In this document: positions 41,270-50,696 of the stretch, in pieces | Layout: each line of letters opens with the position of its first letter | How positions within the stretch are numbered: the stretch's first letter is position 1 | Assembly (NCBI GenBank): GCA_903909375.1 | Contig: CAIVVM010000036.1 | Coordinates: 241,953 to 305,952, forward strand | Reading direction: 5' to 3' | Source: an uncultured Alphaproteobacteria bacterium | GTDB lineage: Bacteria > Pseudomonadota > Alphaproteobacteria > Caulobacterales > Caulobacteraceae | DNA length: 64,000 bases | Notes under the pieces: model-generated | Databases searched by the model: none | The model's input: the letters and a program-made list of their open reading frames with translations, nothing else | What the model was told of the DNA's origin: nothing | Program-made: the position numbers and the translations under genes

Positions 41270-42388
41270 CTAAACCCTCAACGGCATCAGGATGTACTGC
41301 ACATCCGCATCGCCCGGATCCAGCACCAGGGCCGGGTCATTCGGGCCACCAAACCGCAGCTCCATGCTCCCGCCGGAAATCTGGTCGGTGATGTCCATCA
41401 GGTAGCGGGCGTTGAAAGACAGCTCGAAGGGGTCGCCGTCATAGTCGATCTCGAGCTCTTCGACCGCCTGACCGGCTTCCATGTTGCGCACGGTGAGCAC
41501 GACCCGACCGGCTTCGATGGCCATGCGGACGGACCGGCTCTTCTCGGCCGAGATGGTCGCAACGCGGTCGACGGCCTGGGCGAACACCTTGGCGTCGACC
41601 ATCACCATGCGCTGGTTGTCCTTGGGGATGACGCGTCCATAGTCCGGGAAGTTGCCATCAATGACCTTCGAGGTCAGGGCGGCCCCGCTGAGTTCCAGCC
41701 GGATCTTCTGGGGGCTGATCTGGACGTCGACGCTTTCGCCGGCGTCCTCCAGCAGGCGACGGGCCTCGTTGATGGTCTTGCGCGGCACGATTACGCCCGG
41801 CATGCCGACGGCGCCTTCCGGGGCGGGCATGTCGGCCAGAGCCAGGCGCGAGCCGTCGGTGGCCACGGCGCGAAGGCGAGCCTGGCCGTCGATCATCACG
41901 GTGTGGAGGTAGAGGCCGTTCAGATAGTAGCGGGTCTCTTCGCCCGAAATGGCGAAACGGGTCTTGTCGATCAGCCGGATCAAGTCGTTCACATCCACCG
42001 ACATGCGGCCAGAGAATCCTTCGGACGACATCACCGGGAAATCGCCGGCCGGAAGCACCGGCAGGTTGAAGCGACTGCGCCCAGCAGCCACCGTCAGGCG
42101 CGGGTCTTCGCCGGTGAAGCTGAGGGAGACGTCGGCGCCTTCCGGCAGTTTGCGCACGATCTCATAGAGGGTGTGCGCGGGCGCAGTGATCTGGCCGGGC
42201 TGGTCCACCTGGGCCAGGGCCTCGTCGATAATCTCCAGGTCCAGGTCCGTGGCGGAGAAGGTCAACCGGTCGCGGTCGGCCGACAACAGCACGTTCGACA
42301 GGATCGGGATGGTGTTGCGGCGCTCAACGGCGCTTTGCACGTGGCCCAGCGCCCGAAGCAGGGCGGCGCGTTCTATGGTCAGCTTCAT
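41270..42388 (-). CDS. dnaN: DNA polymerase III subunit beta (sliding clamp)
   Basis: MKLTIERAALLRALGHVQSAVERRNTIPILSNVLL, C-terminal YILMPLRV. Confidence 0.97.
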   Translation of the reverse strand: MKLTIERAALLRALGHVQSAVERRNTIPILSNVLLSADRDRLTFSATDLDLEIIDEALAQVDQPGQITAPAHTLYEIVRKLPEGADVSLSFTGEDPRLTVAAGRSRFNLPVLPAGDFPVMSSEGFSGRMSVDVNDLIRLIDKTRFAISGEETRYYLNGLYLHTVMIDGQARLRAVATDGSRLALADMPAPEGAVGMPGVIVPRKTINEARRLLEDAGESVDVQISPQKIRLELSGAALTSKVIDGNFPDYGRVIPKDNQRMVMVDAKVFAQAVDRVATISAEKSRSVRMAIEAGRVVLTVRNMEAGQAVEELEIDYDGDPFELSFNARYLMDITDQISGGSMELRFGGPNDPALVLDPGDADVQYILMPLRV

Positions 42389-42557
42389 GTCGGTCCCGGC
42401 TCGCCTACACGCGCAAACGAATCACCTTCGCTCGCCCGCGCCCCGATCTGAAAGGGACTTGCGACATTAGCGGAAACGCCGGGGCGGGGAAGTCCCCCTG
42501 CCCCAGAGATTCCCGGCGCCTGTGGACAGGCGGCGCGCGGGCTGTGGGTGGGACCGT

Positions 42558-43160
42558 TCAGGCCCGGGTATCGAAGCTTGCGCCGGCGTCGCGGCCCTCG
42601 TCTTCATCCCCGGCATAGGGGTTCGCCGGCGCAGCGGGCGCAGGCGCCTTGGCCGCCACCACCACCATCGCCGGGCGGACCAGCCGGCCAAGGAGTTCGT
42701 AGCCAGCCTGCATCACCTGAACGACGCCGCCGGGCGACACATCCGTGCCCGGCTGCTCCATCATGGCCTGGTGCTTGTGGGGGTCGAACTTCTCGCCCTG
42801 CGGCGGGTCGATCTTCTTGAGGCCGTTGCGCTCGAAGGCAGCCAGCAGTTCCTTGGCGGTCATCTCCACGCCAATGACGTAGTTCTTTACCGCAGGATCG
42901 CCGCTCTCGGTCGGGGCGGCAGCGGTCGCGCGGTCAAGGTTGTCGGCGACGCGCAGCAGATCAGTGGCGAACTTCTGGATGGCGTAGGCTCGAGCGTCAT
43001 TCGCCTCACGCTCGGCGCGGCGCTTGGTATTCTCGGCGTCTGCGGCGTAGCGCAGTACCTGTTCCTTCAGCGCCTGAACCTCAGTCTGCAGCGCCTCGAC
43101 CTCGGCATCGACGGAGGGGGTGTCGGCTTCCCAGTTTGCGGGGGTATCGTTCTCGGACAT
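42558..43160 (-). CDS. grpE: Nucleotide exchange factor GrpE
   Basis: LKEQVLRYAADAENTKRRAEREANDARAYAIQKFATDLL; HKHQAMMEQPGTDVSPGGVVQVMQAGYELLGRLVRPAMV. Confidence 0.96.
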   Translation of the reverse strand: MSENDTPANWEADTPSVDAEVEALQTEVQALKEQVLRYAADAENTKRRAEREANDARAYAIQKFATDLLRVADNLDRATAAAPTESGDPAVKNYVIGVEMTAKELLAAFERNGLKKIDPPQGEKFDPHKHQAMMEQPGTDVSPGGVVQVMQAGYELLGRLVRPAMVVVAAKAPAPAAPANPYAGDEDEGRDAGASFDTRA

Positions 43161-43174
43161 CTCGTCTCAATTCT

Positions 43175-44242
43175 TCATGTGTTCATCACCTGGCCAAGAA
43201 CGCGGGCGGTATAGTCCACCAGCGGGATGACCCGGGCGTAGTTCAGGCGGGCGGGTCCGATCACGCCGATCGCGCCGACCACCCGTTGTGAGCCCGTCAT
43301 ATAGGGCGCTGCGATCACAGCGGAACCCGAAAGCGAGAACAACCGCGTTTCAGCCCCGATGAAGATGCGCATGCCCTGACCGTCACGCACCCCATCCAGC
43401 AGGCCGATCAGCTGCTCTTTCTGCTCCAGATCCTCGAACAGCGAGCGCACGCGCTCCAGATCATCGATGGCCTGGGTGTCCTCCAGCAGGTTGGCGCGGC
43501 CACGAACAATCAGGGCGCGGTCAGCTGCCTCGCCGCCGCCCCAGGCCGCCAGGCCATCCTCGACCAGCCGCGCGGCAGTGTCGTTGAGCTCGCGACGGGC
43601 CAGATCCAGTTCGCCGCGAAGATCGGCCTTGGTTTCGCCGAGTGTACGGCCACGCATGCGGGCGTTGAGGAAGTTGGAGGCTTCCTGCAGGGCCGATGGT
43701 GTGACGCCGGCAGGCTGGCGGATCAGCCGATTCTCCACCACCCCATCGTCAAACACCATGATCGCCAGCGTCCGGTCGCCGGACAGCGGCACGAATTCCA
43801 CGTGGCTGACGCCCGCATCACGCACGGGCGTGACAACGACCGCAGCGCCGCCCGCCAGCCCCGACAGGATCAACGAGGCTTCGTTGAGCGCATCCTCGTA
43901 GTTGCGGCCATGCGCGAGCAGCCGGGTTTCAATCTCGCGGCGCTCATCGCCGCCGATGTCGCCCACCTCCAGCAGTCCGTCGACAAAGAGGCGCAGGCCC
44001 GCATGCGTCGGAAGACGTCCGGCGCTGGAATGCGGCGCGCCAAGCAGGCCCAGTTGCGTCAGATCCTGCATGGTGTTGCGGATCGAGGCGGGCGACAGTG
44101 ACACCCCGCCCCGCGACAGGGTGCGAGAGCCCACCGGCTCGCCGGTCTCCAGATAGCCCTCGACGATGCGGCGGAATATGTCGCGGGCGCGGGCGTCCAT
44201 GTCGACGAGCGAAGGGCCACGGGCAAACAGGGATGGGTTCAC
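43175..44242 (-). CDS. hrcA: Heat-inducible transcription repressor HrcA
   Basis: [52 protein letters not shown] start at 44242 or ATG at 44200. Confidence 0.95.
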   Translation of the reverse strand: MNPSLFARGPSLVDMDARARDIFRRIVEGYLETGEPVGSRTLSRGGVSLSPASIRNTMQDLTQLGLLGAPHSSAGRLPTHAGLRLFVDGLLEVGDIGGDERREIETRLLAHGRNYEDALNEASLILSGLAGGAAVVVTPVRDAGVSHVEFVPLSGDRTLAIMVFDDGVVENRLIRQPAGVTPSALQEASNFLNARMRGRTLGETKADLRGELDLARRELNDTAARLVEDGLAAWGGGEAADRALIVRGRANLLEDTQAIDDLERVRSLFEDLEQKEQLIGLLDGVRDGQGMRIFIGAETRLFSLSGSAVIAAPYMTGSQRVVGAIGVIGPARLNYARVIPLVDYTARVLGQVMNT

Positions 44243-44347
44243 GGGATGCGGCAGGGGTCCCTCGCGGCCCCCATGGACGGGGCCTTTCGGATACAGGATA
44301 AGCGCGACCCTCAGCGGCGCAAGCTGCGCCCACAAGAGTCTTTTTCC

Positions 44348-45064
44348 ATGCGCCCCTCCGAACGCACTCCCGAACTGCTGCGGCCCATCACCCTGGAGAC
44401 GGCGGTCACCCGCTATGCCGAGGGTTCGTGCCTGATCACGGCCGGGCACACGAAGGTGCTGGTGACGGCCAGCCTGGAGGAAGGCGTCCCCGGATTTTTG
44501 CGCGGCAAGGGCCAGGGCTGGGTGACGGCCGAGTACGGCATGCTCCCGAGGGCCACCCATACGCGAGGCCGGCGCGAGGCCGCCCAGGGCAAACAGTCGG
44601 GCCGCACACAGGAGATTCAGCGCCTGATTGGTCGGTCGCTTCGCGCCGTCACGGACATGAAGGCGCTGGGTGAGCGCCAGATCACTGTGGACTGCGATGT
44701 GCTGCAGGCGGACGGCGGCACGCGCACCGCCTCCATCACGGGCGCCTGGGTGGCGCTGCGACTGGCGACGAAATACCTGCTGGATGAGGGCGTGATCACC
44801 ACCGACCCGATCCTCGACCAGGTGGCGGCTGTTAGCTGCGGGATCTTCAATGGGACGCCGGTGCTGGATCTCGACTACGAGGAGGATTCCAACGCCGAGG
44901 CGGATTCCAACTTCGTGCTGACCGGCTCGGGATCGATTGTTGAGGTTCAGGCGACCGGCGAGAAGCGTGGGTTCAGCCAGGGGGAATTTGACGAACTGTT
45001 TTCACTGGCCCGCAAGGGCATCGGTGAGTTGTGCGCGCTGCAGAAGGCGGCGGTCGGGGGTTAG
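44348..45064 (+). CDS. rph: Ribonuclease PH
   Basis: [63 protein letters not shown]. Confidence 0.97.
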   Translation: MRPSERTPELLRPITLETAVTRYAEGSCLITAGHTKVLVTASLEEGVPGFLRGKGQGWVTAEYGMLPRATHTRGRREAAQGKQSGRTQEIQRLIGRSLRAVTDMKALGERQITVDCDVLQADGGTRTASITGAWVALRLATKYLLDEGVITTDPILDQVAAVSCGIFNGTPVLDLDYEEDSNAEADSNFVLTGSGSIVEVQATGEKRGFSQGEFDELFSLARKGIGELCALQKAAVGG

Positions 45065-45085
45065 GCCCGACCGCGCGCATCAGGT

Positions 45086-45190
45086 TCAGAAGAATACGTA
45101 GAAACGCATGGCCGAAGCCGGCAGGCGCTCCAGTTCACGCGCCAGCGGCGCGAACATCGCATCCAGAAGTTTTTCGATCAGGGCGACCAT
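45086..45190 (-). CDS. Putative small protein (34 aa)
   Basis: MVALIEKLLDAMFAPLARELERLPASAMRFYVFF; GGAGG 10 nt upstream of the ATG; initiation context resembles the small ORF at 46229-46336. Confidence 0.35.
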   Translation of the reverse strand: MVALIEKLLDAMFAPLARELERLPASAMRFYVFF

Positions 45191-45286
45191 TTGAGTCACG
45201 CCTCCATTGTGCAGTGCAATGAGCCCCAGATGGGCGTGAGCTGCTGTCAGATCAAGGGTTTTCGCTAAACCCACAGGGATTCCCGC

Positions 45287-45316
45287 TGCATTGCGGGAAC
45301 GAGTTGCCGCAATGCA
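45287..45316. repeat. Inverted repeat TGCATTGCGG-N10-CCGCAATGCA
   Basis: Perfect 10-bp arms at 45287-45296 and 45307-45316, just downstream of the HTH gene. Confidence 0.7.
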
Positions 45317-45324
45317 ACATCGCG

Positions 45325-45564
45325 CTAATCGGGCTCGTCATCCAGTGGCCCGTCTTCTGACCCGGCCTCATAGATCAGCAGATCGCCGGGCTGACAGTCC
45401 AGCTCCCGGCAGAGCGCGGCCAGGGTCGAAAACCGGACGGCGCGGGCCTTGCCGGTCTTCAGGATCGACAGATTGGCGATGGTCACCCCCACACGGTCGG
45501 CAAGTTCGGTGAGCGACATCCGGCGGTCCAGCAGGACGCGGTCGAGATTGACGCGGATCGGCAT
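45325..45564 (-). CDS. Cro/CI-like HTH transcriptional regulator (YozG-like)
   Basis: RRMSLTELADRVGVTIANLSILKTGKARAVRFSTLAALCRELDCQPGDLLIYE. Confidence 0.93.
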   Translation of the reverse strand: MPIRVNLDRVLLDRRMSLTELADRVGVTIANLSILKTGKARAVRFSTLAALCRELDCQPGDLLIYEAGSEDGPLDDEPD

Positions 45565-45578
45565 GCTTGTCGTCTCCG

Positions 45579-46118
45579 CTAGATGGTCAGCTCGGCTTCG
45601 CGGCGCAGGCGTGCGCCTTCGCGGAACACCTCCGCCAGGACGAAGACGACAAGAACGGAAAACCAGGCGGTAAGGCTGAGCGACGGCTCCACGCGGTCAA
45701 GGCCCGGAAACACCCACACACTCAACGCCCAGAAGGCGTAGCGGCCCAGTTCCAGCGCGGCCAGCATCAGACCGATCAGCCGCAGGCGCGCCACATTGTC
45801 TGGATGAAATGGGTCGCCCGCTGTCAGCGTCATGAAAATGCGCCGGAGAGACCCCACGATAACGAGGATGGCGGCAAGATAGAGGTCCGCGGACGCAAGT
45901 GAGCGCAAAATGTTTGCGCCGTTGGCGAGAAGCTTGGTGATGTCGGCGTCTGGAGCGCCATCGGCGCCAGTCCGAAGGCCGATCACGAGATCAGGATTGA
46001 ACCTGACCAGGAGCGCAACCAGCGTCACAACGCTGAGGATCGCGAGGCTGGTCCAGAGGGCGGCGAAAACGACGTCCAGGATGACTTTCAGAAAGCTCGA
46101 AACAGAGCCAGGTCCCAT
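45579..46118 (-). CDS. DUF2975 membrane protein
   Basis: Four TM-like segments; [25 protein letters not shown]; partner HTH directly downstream. Confidence 0.88.
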   Translation of the reverse strand: MGPGSVSSFLKVILDVVFAALWTSLAILSVVTLVALLVRFNPDLVIGLRTGADGAPDADITKLLANGANILRSLASADLYLAAILVIVGSLRRIFMTLTAGDPFHPDNVARLRLIGLMLAALELGRYAFWALSVWVFPGLDRVEPSLSLTAWFSVLVVFVLAEVFREGARLRREAELTI

Positions 46119-46228
46119 GGCGCGCAATGTCGACGGCTCCCATTCGTGGGTATGGATCCGCCGCGGCGCCGAGTGTGGCCGGCAACCGGGGCGGATCGGA
46201 CGAACCCCATAAGTATCAGGGTCGTGTC

Positions 46229-46336
46229 TTAGAGGAAGGTCGCATTGGCCGCGATGGCCAGGATGGGCGCGCCCGCAAGGATGACGACGAAGGTCACGGC
46301 GACGCGGTCGAGGATATACATGGCTTGAGAGAACAT
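46229..46336 (-). CDS. Putative small single-TM protein (35 aa)
   Basis: [41 protein letters not shown] 8 nt upstream of ATG; same strand as and upstream of the DUF2975 gene; not in the supplied ORF track. Confidence 0.45.
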   Translation of the reverse strand: MFSQAMYILDRVAVTFVVILAGAPILAIAANATFL

Positions 46337-46357
46337 TTGGGTAGCTCCGCTTTTCAT

Positions 46358-46370
46358 GCTGCAATGCAGC
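46358..46370. promoter_or_regulatory. Palindrome GCTGCA-A-TGCAGC upstream of the small ORF/DUF2975/HTH unit
   Basis: Read directly; shares the GCAATGC core with 45307-45316 and 46465-46475. Confidence 0.5.
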
Positions 46371-46525
46371 AGGTTAATGCTCGGAGCCCCGCGCCCCGAT
46401 GCGCTTATCGATATGCGCGCATTGCTTTTCGATCAAATGAACATCGAGTAACGATGTTAAACTTTTGCAATGCAACATCGGCGGCGGAGGCTATGGTCCC
46501 GGCGCAGGCAATGCGGAGTGAATCA

Positions 46526-47125
46526 GTGTCGTTAATTCTGGAGCCCGGCACGCGGCTGGTGGTAGCGACCCACAATCCAGGCAAGGCCCGCGAGCTGGCA
46601 GAAATCCTGGAGGGTCGCTTTACCCTGGTGGCCGCCGGCGAGCTGGGCCTGCCTGAGCCGGAGGAGACCGAGGCCACCTTTGTGGGCAACGCCATGCTGA
46701 AGGCGCGGGCCGCCGCGGACGCCTCGGGCCTGATCGCGCTGGCGGACGACTCCGGACTTTCAGTCACCGCGCTGGGCGGCGCGCCTGGCGTCTATTCGGC
46801 CCGCTGGGCCGGGCCGGGCAAGGATTTCAGCGTGGCGATGGAAAAGGTTCGCGCACGCCTTGAGGAGGCCGGGGCGACCGATATGTCCGCCTGGTTCACA
46901 TCGGCGCTGGCCGTAGCCTGGCCAGAGGGGCCCGCGGTGGTCGTTGAGGGACGGGTGGACGGCACGCTGACCTTCCCGCCCAGAGGTGAACTCGGGTTCG
47001 GCTACGATCCGATCTTCATTCCGGAAGGCCATGATCAGACCTGCGGCGAGATGGCGCCCCTGACCAAGGATGGCATGAGCCACCGCGCGCGGGCGTTCGC
47101 AAAACTGAAGGCCGCCCTGCTTTGA
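46526..47125 (+). CDS. rdgB: dITP/XTP pyrophosphatase (non-canonical purine NTPase)
   Basis: [68 protein letters not shown] start with upstream GGAG. Confidence 0.95.
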   Translation: MSLILEPGTRLVVATHNPGKARELAEILEGRFTLVAAGELGLPEPEETEATFVGNAMLKARAAADASGLIALADDSGLSVTALGGAPGVYSARWAGPGKDFSVAMEKVRARLEEAGATDMSAWFTSALAVAWPEGPAVVVEGRVDGTLTFPPRGELGFGYDPIFIPEGHDQTCGEMAPLTKDGMSHRARAFAKLKAALL

Positions 47126-48270
47126 CCCTGCCGCTCGGGGTCTATGTGCATTGGCCCTATTGCGCCCGCATCTGCCCCTACTGCGACTTCAACGTCTTCC
47201 GAGCCAGGGGCCGTGAGATCGAGGCGTCTGACCTTGCCCGCGCCATTGTCAAGGACCTGAAGGCCCAGGCCGCGCTGACCGGTCCGCGTGATCTGGTGTC
47301 GATCTTCTTCGGCGGCGGCACCCCCTCATTGATGGACCCGGGTCAGGTGGCGGACATCATCGCCGCCGCCCGAGCGCTGTGGACCCCGGCTGCCGATCTG
47401 GAGATCAGCCTCGAAGCCAACCCGACGGATGCCGAGGCGGCGCGCTTCAGCGCGCTTGCCGATGCCGGTGTGGGTAGATTGTCTCTGGGCCTGCAGGCGC
47501 TGGACGACGCGGCCCTGAAATTCCTTGGGCGCAATCATGACGCCGCGCAGGCCCGGCGGGCGGCAGAAGTTGCGGGTGCGACCTTCCCACGCCTTTCGCT
47601 GGACCTGATCTATGCCCTTCCGGGACAAACGTCAGAGGGCTGGATCGAGACCCTGCGTCACGCCATCGCCCTGGGCGGTGAGCACATATCGCCCTACCAG
47701 CTGACCATAGAGTCGGGGACAGCCTTTGATCGGGCGGTTCGACGCGGGGTGTTCAGACCGCCAGGTGAAGACCTAGCCGCTGACCTTTACGACGCCACCC
47801 AAAGCGTTCTCGAGGCCGAGGGGTTTGAAGCCTATGAGGTTTCCAACCATGCGCGGGGGGCTGCGGCGAGATCGCGGCACAATCTCGTGTACTGGAGGGG
47901 TCTGGACTATGTCGGGGTCGGGCCCGGCGCCCACGGTCGCTTGACTCTGGATGGCGTGCGCGTGGCCACGGTGGCGCCGGATCGCCCGGCCGACTACCTC
48001 CGCCGGGTGGCCGAAACCGGGTTGGGGTTCTCGGCGCGTGAAACCCTCACCGCACTGGACGCTGCCGAGGAGCGCCTGCTGAGCGGCCTGCGGATTCTGG
48101 AGGGCGTGGCCTTCGAGGAGGTCGCGATCCTGGGCCTCACCCGGGATCACCCCCGGGTCCGCGACTTCGTTCAGCTGGGTCTCCTGGCCGCCGACCCGGA
48201 CAGGCTGCGAGCCACTGCGAACGGTCGCCGGGTGCTGGACCGGCTTACCACCGAGCTGGCGACGGCCTGA
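47122..48270 (+). CDS. hemW: Radical SAM heme chaperone HemW
   Basis: [31 protein letters not shown]. Confidence 0.95.
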   Translation: MTLPLGVYVHWPYCARICPYCDFNVFRARGREIEASDLARAIVKDLKAQAALTGPRDLVSIFFGGGTPSLMDPGQVADIIAAARALWTPAADLEISLEANPTDAEAARFSALADAGVGRLSLGLQALDDAALKFLGRNHDAAQARRAAEVAGATFPRLSLDLIYALPGQTSEGWIETLRHAIALGGEHISPYQLTIESGTAFDRAVRRGVFRPPGEDLAADLYDATQSVLEAEGFEAYEVSNHARGAAARSRHNLVYWRGLDYVGVGPGAHGRLTLDGVRVATVAPDRPADYLRRVAETGLGFSARETLTALDAAEERLLSGLRILEGVAFEEVAILGLTRDHPRVRDFVQLGLLAADPDRLRATANGRRVLDRLTTELATA

Positions 48271-48317
48271 GACGGCGCGGCTTGCCTTTCGCCGCCCAAC
48301 CGGCGAACCCTGCGTTC

Positions 48318-49181
48318 ATGGTTACACCGATTGTCCTGCCGGCCCTGAATGAAACGCCGCTGGTGTCTGGCCTCTATGTGGTGGCGACGCCGATCGGAAA
48401 TCTGCGCGACATCACATTGCGTGCGCTGGATGTGCTGGCGCAGGCCGACCTGGTGCTCTGCGAGGATACGCGCGTCACCGGGAAACTGCTGCACGCCTAC
48501 GGGATATCGGCGAAGCTGGAACGCCACGACGAGCACGCAGCAGAACGCGCCCGGCCCAGGGCGTTGGCCGCCCTTGCGGAGGGCAAGCGCGTGGTTCTGG
48601 TGAGCGACGCCGGTACCCCCCTCATCTCCGATCCTGGCTACAGGCTGGTTCGCGAAGCCGTTGCAGGAGGCTACGCGGTGATCCCCATTCCGGGGGCATC
48701 GGCGCTGATCGCCGGACTTTCGGCGGCCGGGCTGCCCACGGACCGATTTCTGTTCGCCGGGTTTCCGCCGCCGAGAAGCGCCGCGCGCAGGACGTTCCTG
48801 GAAGAACTGGCAGGCATCCGCACCACCCTTGTCTTCTATGAAGGCGGCTCCCGGCTGGCCGATAGCCTGTCCGACATGGCTTCCGTACTGGGAGACCGTC
48901 AGGCCGTGGTTTGTCGCGAACTGACCAAGCTCTACGAAACGATATATCGTGGCCCGCTTTCCGCCTTGGCGGCGGACCCTGGGCTGGACGCGCCCAGGGG
49001 CGAGATCGTAATCCTGGTCGGCCCAGGCCGGGAGACCGAGGCCTCGGCCGCGGATGCCGACGCCGCGCTGGCAGACGCCCTGACCCGCCTCAAACCCGCC
49101 GAGGCCGCGTCGGAGGTGGCCAAGGCGCTTGGCCTCTCCCGCCGCGATCTCTACCGCCGGGCCATGGAACTGAAGCGGTGA
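48318..49181 (+). CDS. rsmI: 16S rRNA (cytidine(1402)-2'-O)-methyltransferase
   Basis: GLYVVATPIGNLRDITLRALDVLAQADLVLCEDTRVTGKLL. Confidence 0.95.
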   Translation: MVTPIVLPALNETPLVSGLYVVATPIGNLRDITLRALDVLAQADLVLCEDTRVTGKLLHAYGISAKLERHDEHAAERARPRALAALAEGKRVVLVSDAGTPLISDPGYRLVREAVAGGYAVIPIPGASALIAGLSAAGLPTDRFLFAGFPPPRSAARRTFLEELAGIRTTLVFYEGGSRLADSLSDMASVLGDRQAVVCRELTKLYETIYRGPLSALAADPGLDAPRGEIVILVGPGRETEASAADADAALADALTRLKPAEAASEVAKALGLSRRDLYRRAMELKR

Positions 49182-49549
49182 CGCGCCGCGCCGACCGTGG
49201 TCTGGCCGCGCGTCGGTCGGGACGGCGCGCTGAGGTATGGGCGGCGGTCTGGCTCATGGCCCGGGGCTACCGGATCCTGGGATTTCGCCTGAAAACCCCC
49301 ATCAGCGAGATCGACATCCTGGCCAAGCGCGGTGATGTGCTGGCGGTGGTGGAGGTGAAGAGCCGGACCGAACTGGAAACCGCACTTGAGGCCGTGGGCG
49401 CAGATCAACGCGAGCGGTTGCGGCGGGCTGGCGTCCAACTCGCGCTGGCGCGCCCGGCGCTCCGGGATTGCGCCGTGCGGCTGGACCTGATTGCCCTGGC
49501 GCCGGGTCGCCTGCCGCTGCACATTCCGGATGCGTGGAAAGGCGTCTGA
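49178..49549 (+). CDS. YraN-family (UPF0102) endonuclease-like protein
   Basis: GRRAEVWAAVWLMARGYRILGFRLKTPISEIDILAKRGDVLAVVEVKSR; GTG start overlapping the rsmI stop. Confidence 0.93.
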   Translation: MTRRADRGLAARRSGRRAEVWAAVWLMARGYRILGFRLKTPISEIDILAKRGDVLAVVEVKSRTELETALEAVGADQRERLRRAGVQLALARPALRDCAVRLDLIALAPGRLPLHIPDAWKGV

Positions 49550-49613
49550 GGCCGGGTAGCCTTGGCCGGTCCGAACGCCTATGTCGGAGAGGTCGCCAAA
49601 GGGGGAGCTGCGC

Positions 49614-50561
49614 ATGTCACTGAAGGTCGCCGTCCAGATGGATCCCATCGAGGGCATCAACATTGAGGGCGACACGACCTTCCTGATGATGGAGACCGCC
49701 CAGGCGCGCGGCCACCAGCTTTTCGTCTACGTCGCCGAGACCCTGGCAATGGACGAGGGTCGGGTATTTGCGCGGGGCCGGGACGTCACTGTGCAACGGA
49801 CCCTTGGCGCGCACGCCGCGTTGGGGGATTTCCGCAAGGTCGAGCTTGCCGAGTTTGATGTGATCCTGCTGCGTCAGGACCCACCTTTTGACATGCACTA
49901 CATCGACACCACCTTTTTCCTGGAAGCGGTGCATCCAAAGACCCTGGTGGTGAACAATCCGGTGGAGGTGCGCAATGCACCGGAGAAGCTGTTCGTCACC
50001 AAGTTTCCGGGTCTGCAGCCGCCGACCCTGATCACCTGGGACAGGGCAGCCATCATGGATTTCCGCGACCGCCACGGCGACATCGTGCTGAAGCCGCTGA
50101 ACGGCCGCGGCGGGTCGGGGGTGACGCGGCACCTGAAGGACGACCCCAACCTCGACACCTTACTGGAACTGCATGCCGAACTGGGTCGCGAACCCGTGAT
50201 CGTGCAGAAGTTCCTGCCGTCAGTAACCAGGGGCGACAAGCGGATCCTGCTGGTCGATGGTGAGCCGGTGGGCGCCATCAACCGGGTTCCGGGCAAGGGG
50301 CAGATCAGATCGAACCTCGCCGTCGGAGGAACCGCCCACCCTGTCGAGCTGACCGCGCGGGATCACGAGATCTGCGCGGCGATTGGCCCGGAGTTGAAGG
50401 CGCGCGGCCTGATCTTCGTCGGCATCGATGTGATCGGCGAGTATCTGACTGAAATCAACGTGACCTCGCCCACGGGCGCACCGTCGCTGAAACGATTCTC
50501 CGGGATCGACGCCACCGAGGTGATGTGGGCGCGGATCGAGGACCTGCGCGCCAGAGCGTAG
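49614..50561 (+). CDS. gshB: Glutathione synthetase
   Basis: [55 protein letters not shown]. Confidence 0.96.
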   Translation: MSLKVAVQMDPIEGINIEGDTTFLMMETAQARGHQLFVYVAETLAMDEGRVFARGRDVTVQRTLGAHAALGDFRKVELAEFDVILLRQDPPFDMHYIDTTFFLEAVHPKTLVVNNPVEVRNAPEKLFVTKFPGLQPPTLITWDRAAIMDFRDRHGDIVLKPLNGRGGSGVTRHLKDDPNLDTLLELHAELGREPVIVQKFLPSVTRGDKRILLVDGEPVGAINRVPGKGQIRSNLAVGGTAHPVELTARDHEICAAIGPELKARGLIFVGIDVIGEYLTEINVTSPTGAPSLKRFSGIDATEVMWARIEDLRARA

Positions 50562-50696
50562 ATTGTTGTGGAAGAGACGCCGGGAAGTCACGGAAACGTC
50601 TCGCTTTCTCCCTAGGTTCTTTTTTTGTTCTTGATCCGGACCGGCGTTCGTGTTGGTCTTGTGGATAAGTTTTGTCTGGATACAAGGGGTTGAGGC

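Noticed and set aside
45287-45316. Inverted repeat considered as a Rho-independent terminator for the HTH gene
   Set aside because: No T-tract follows on the minus strand, and its core recurs in promoter-proximal palindromes, so an operator or regulatory reading is favoured.
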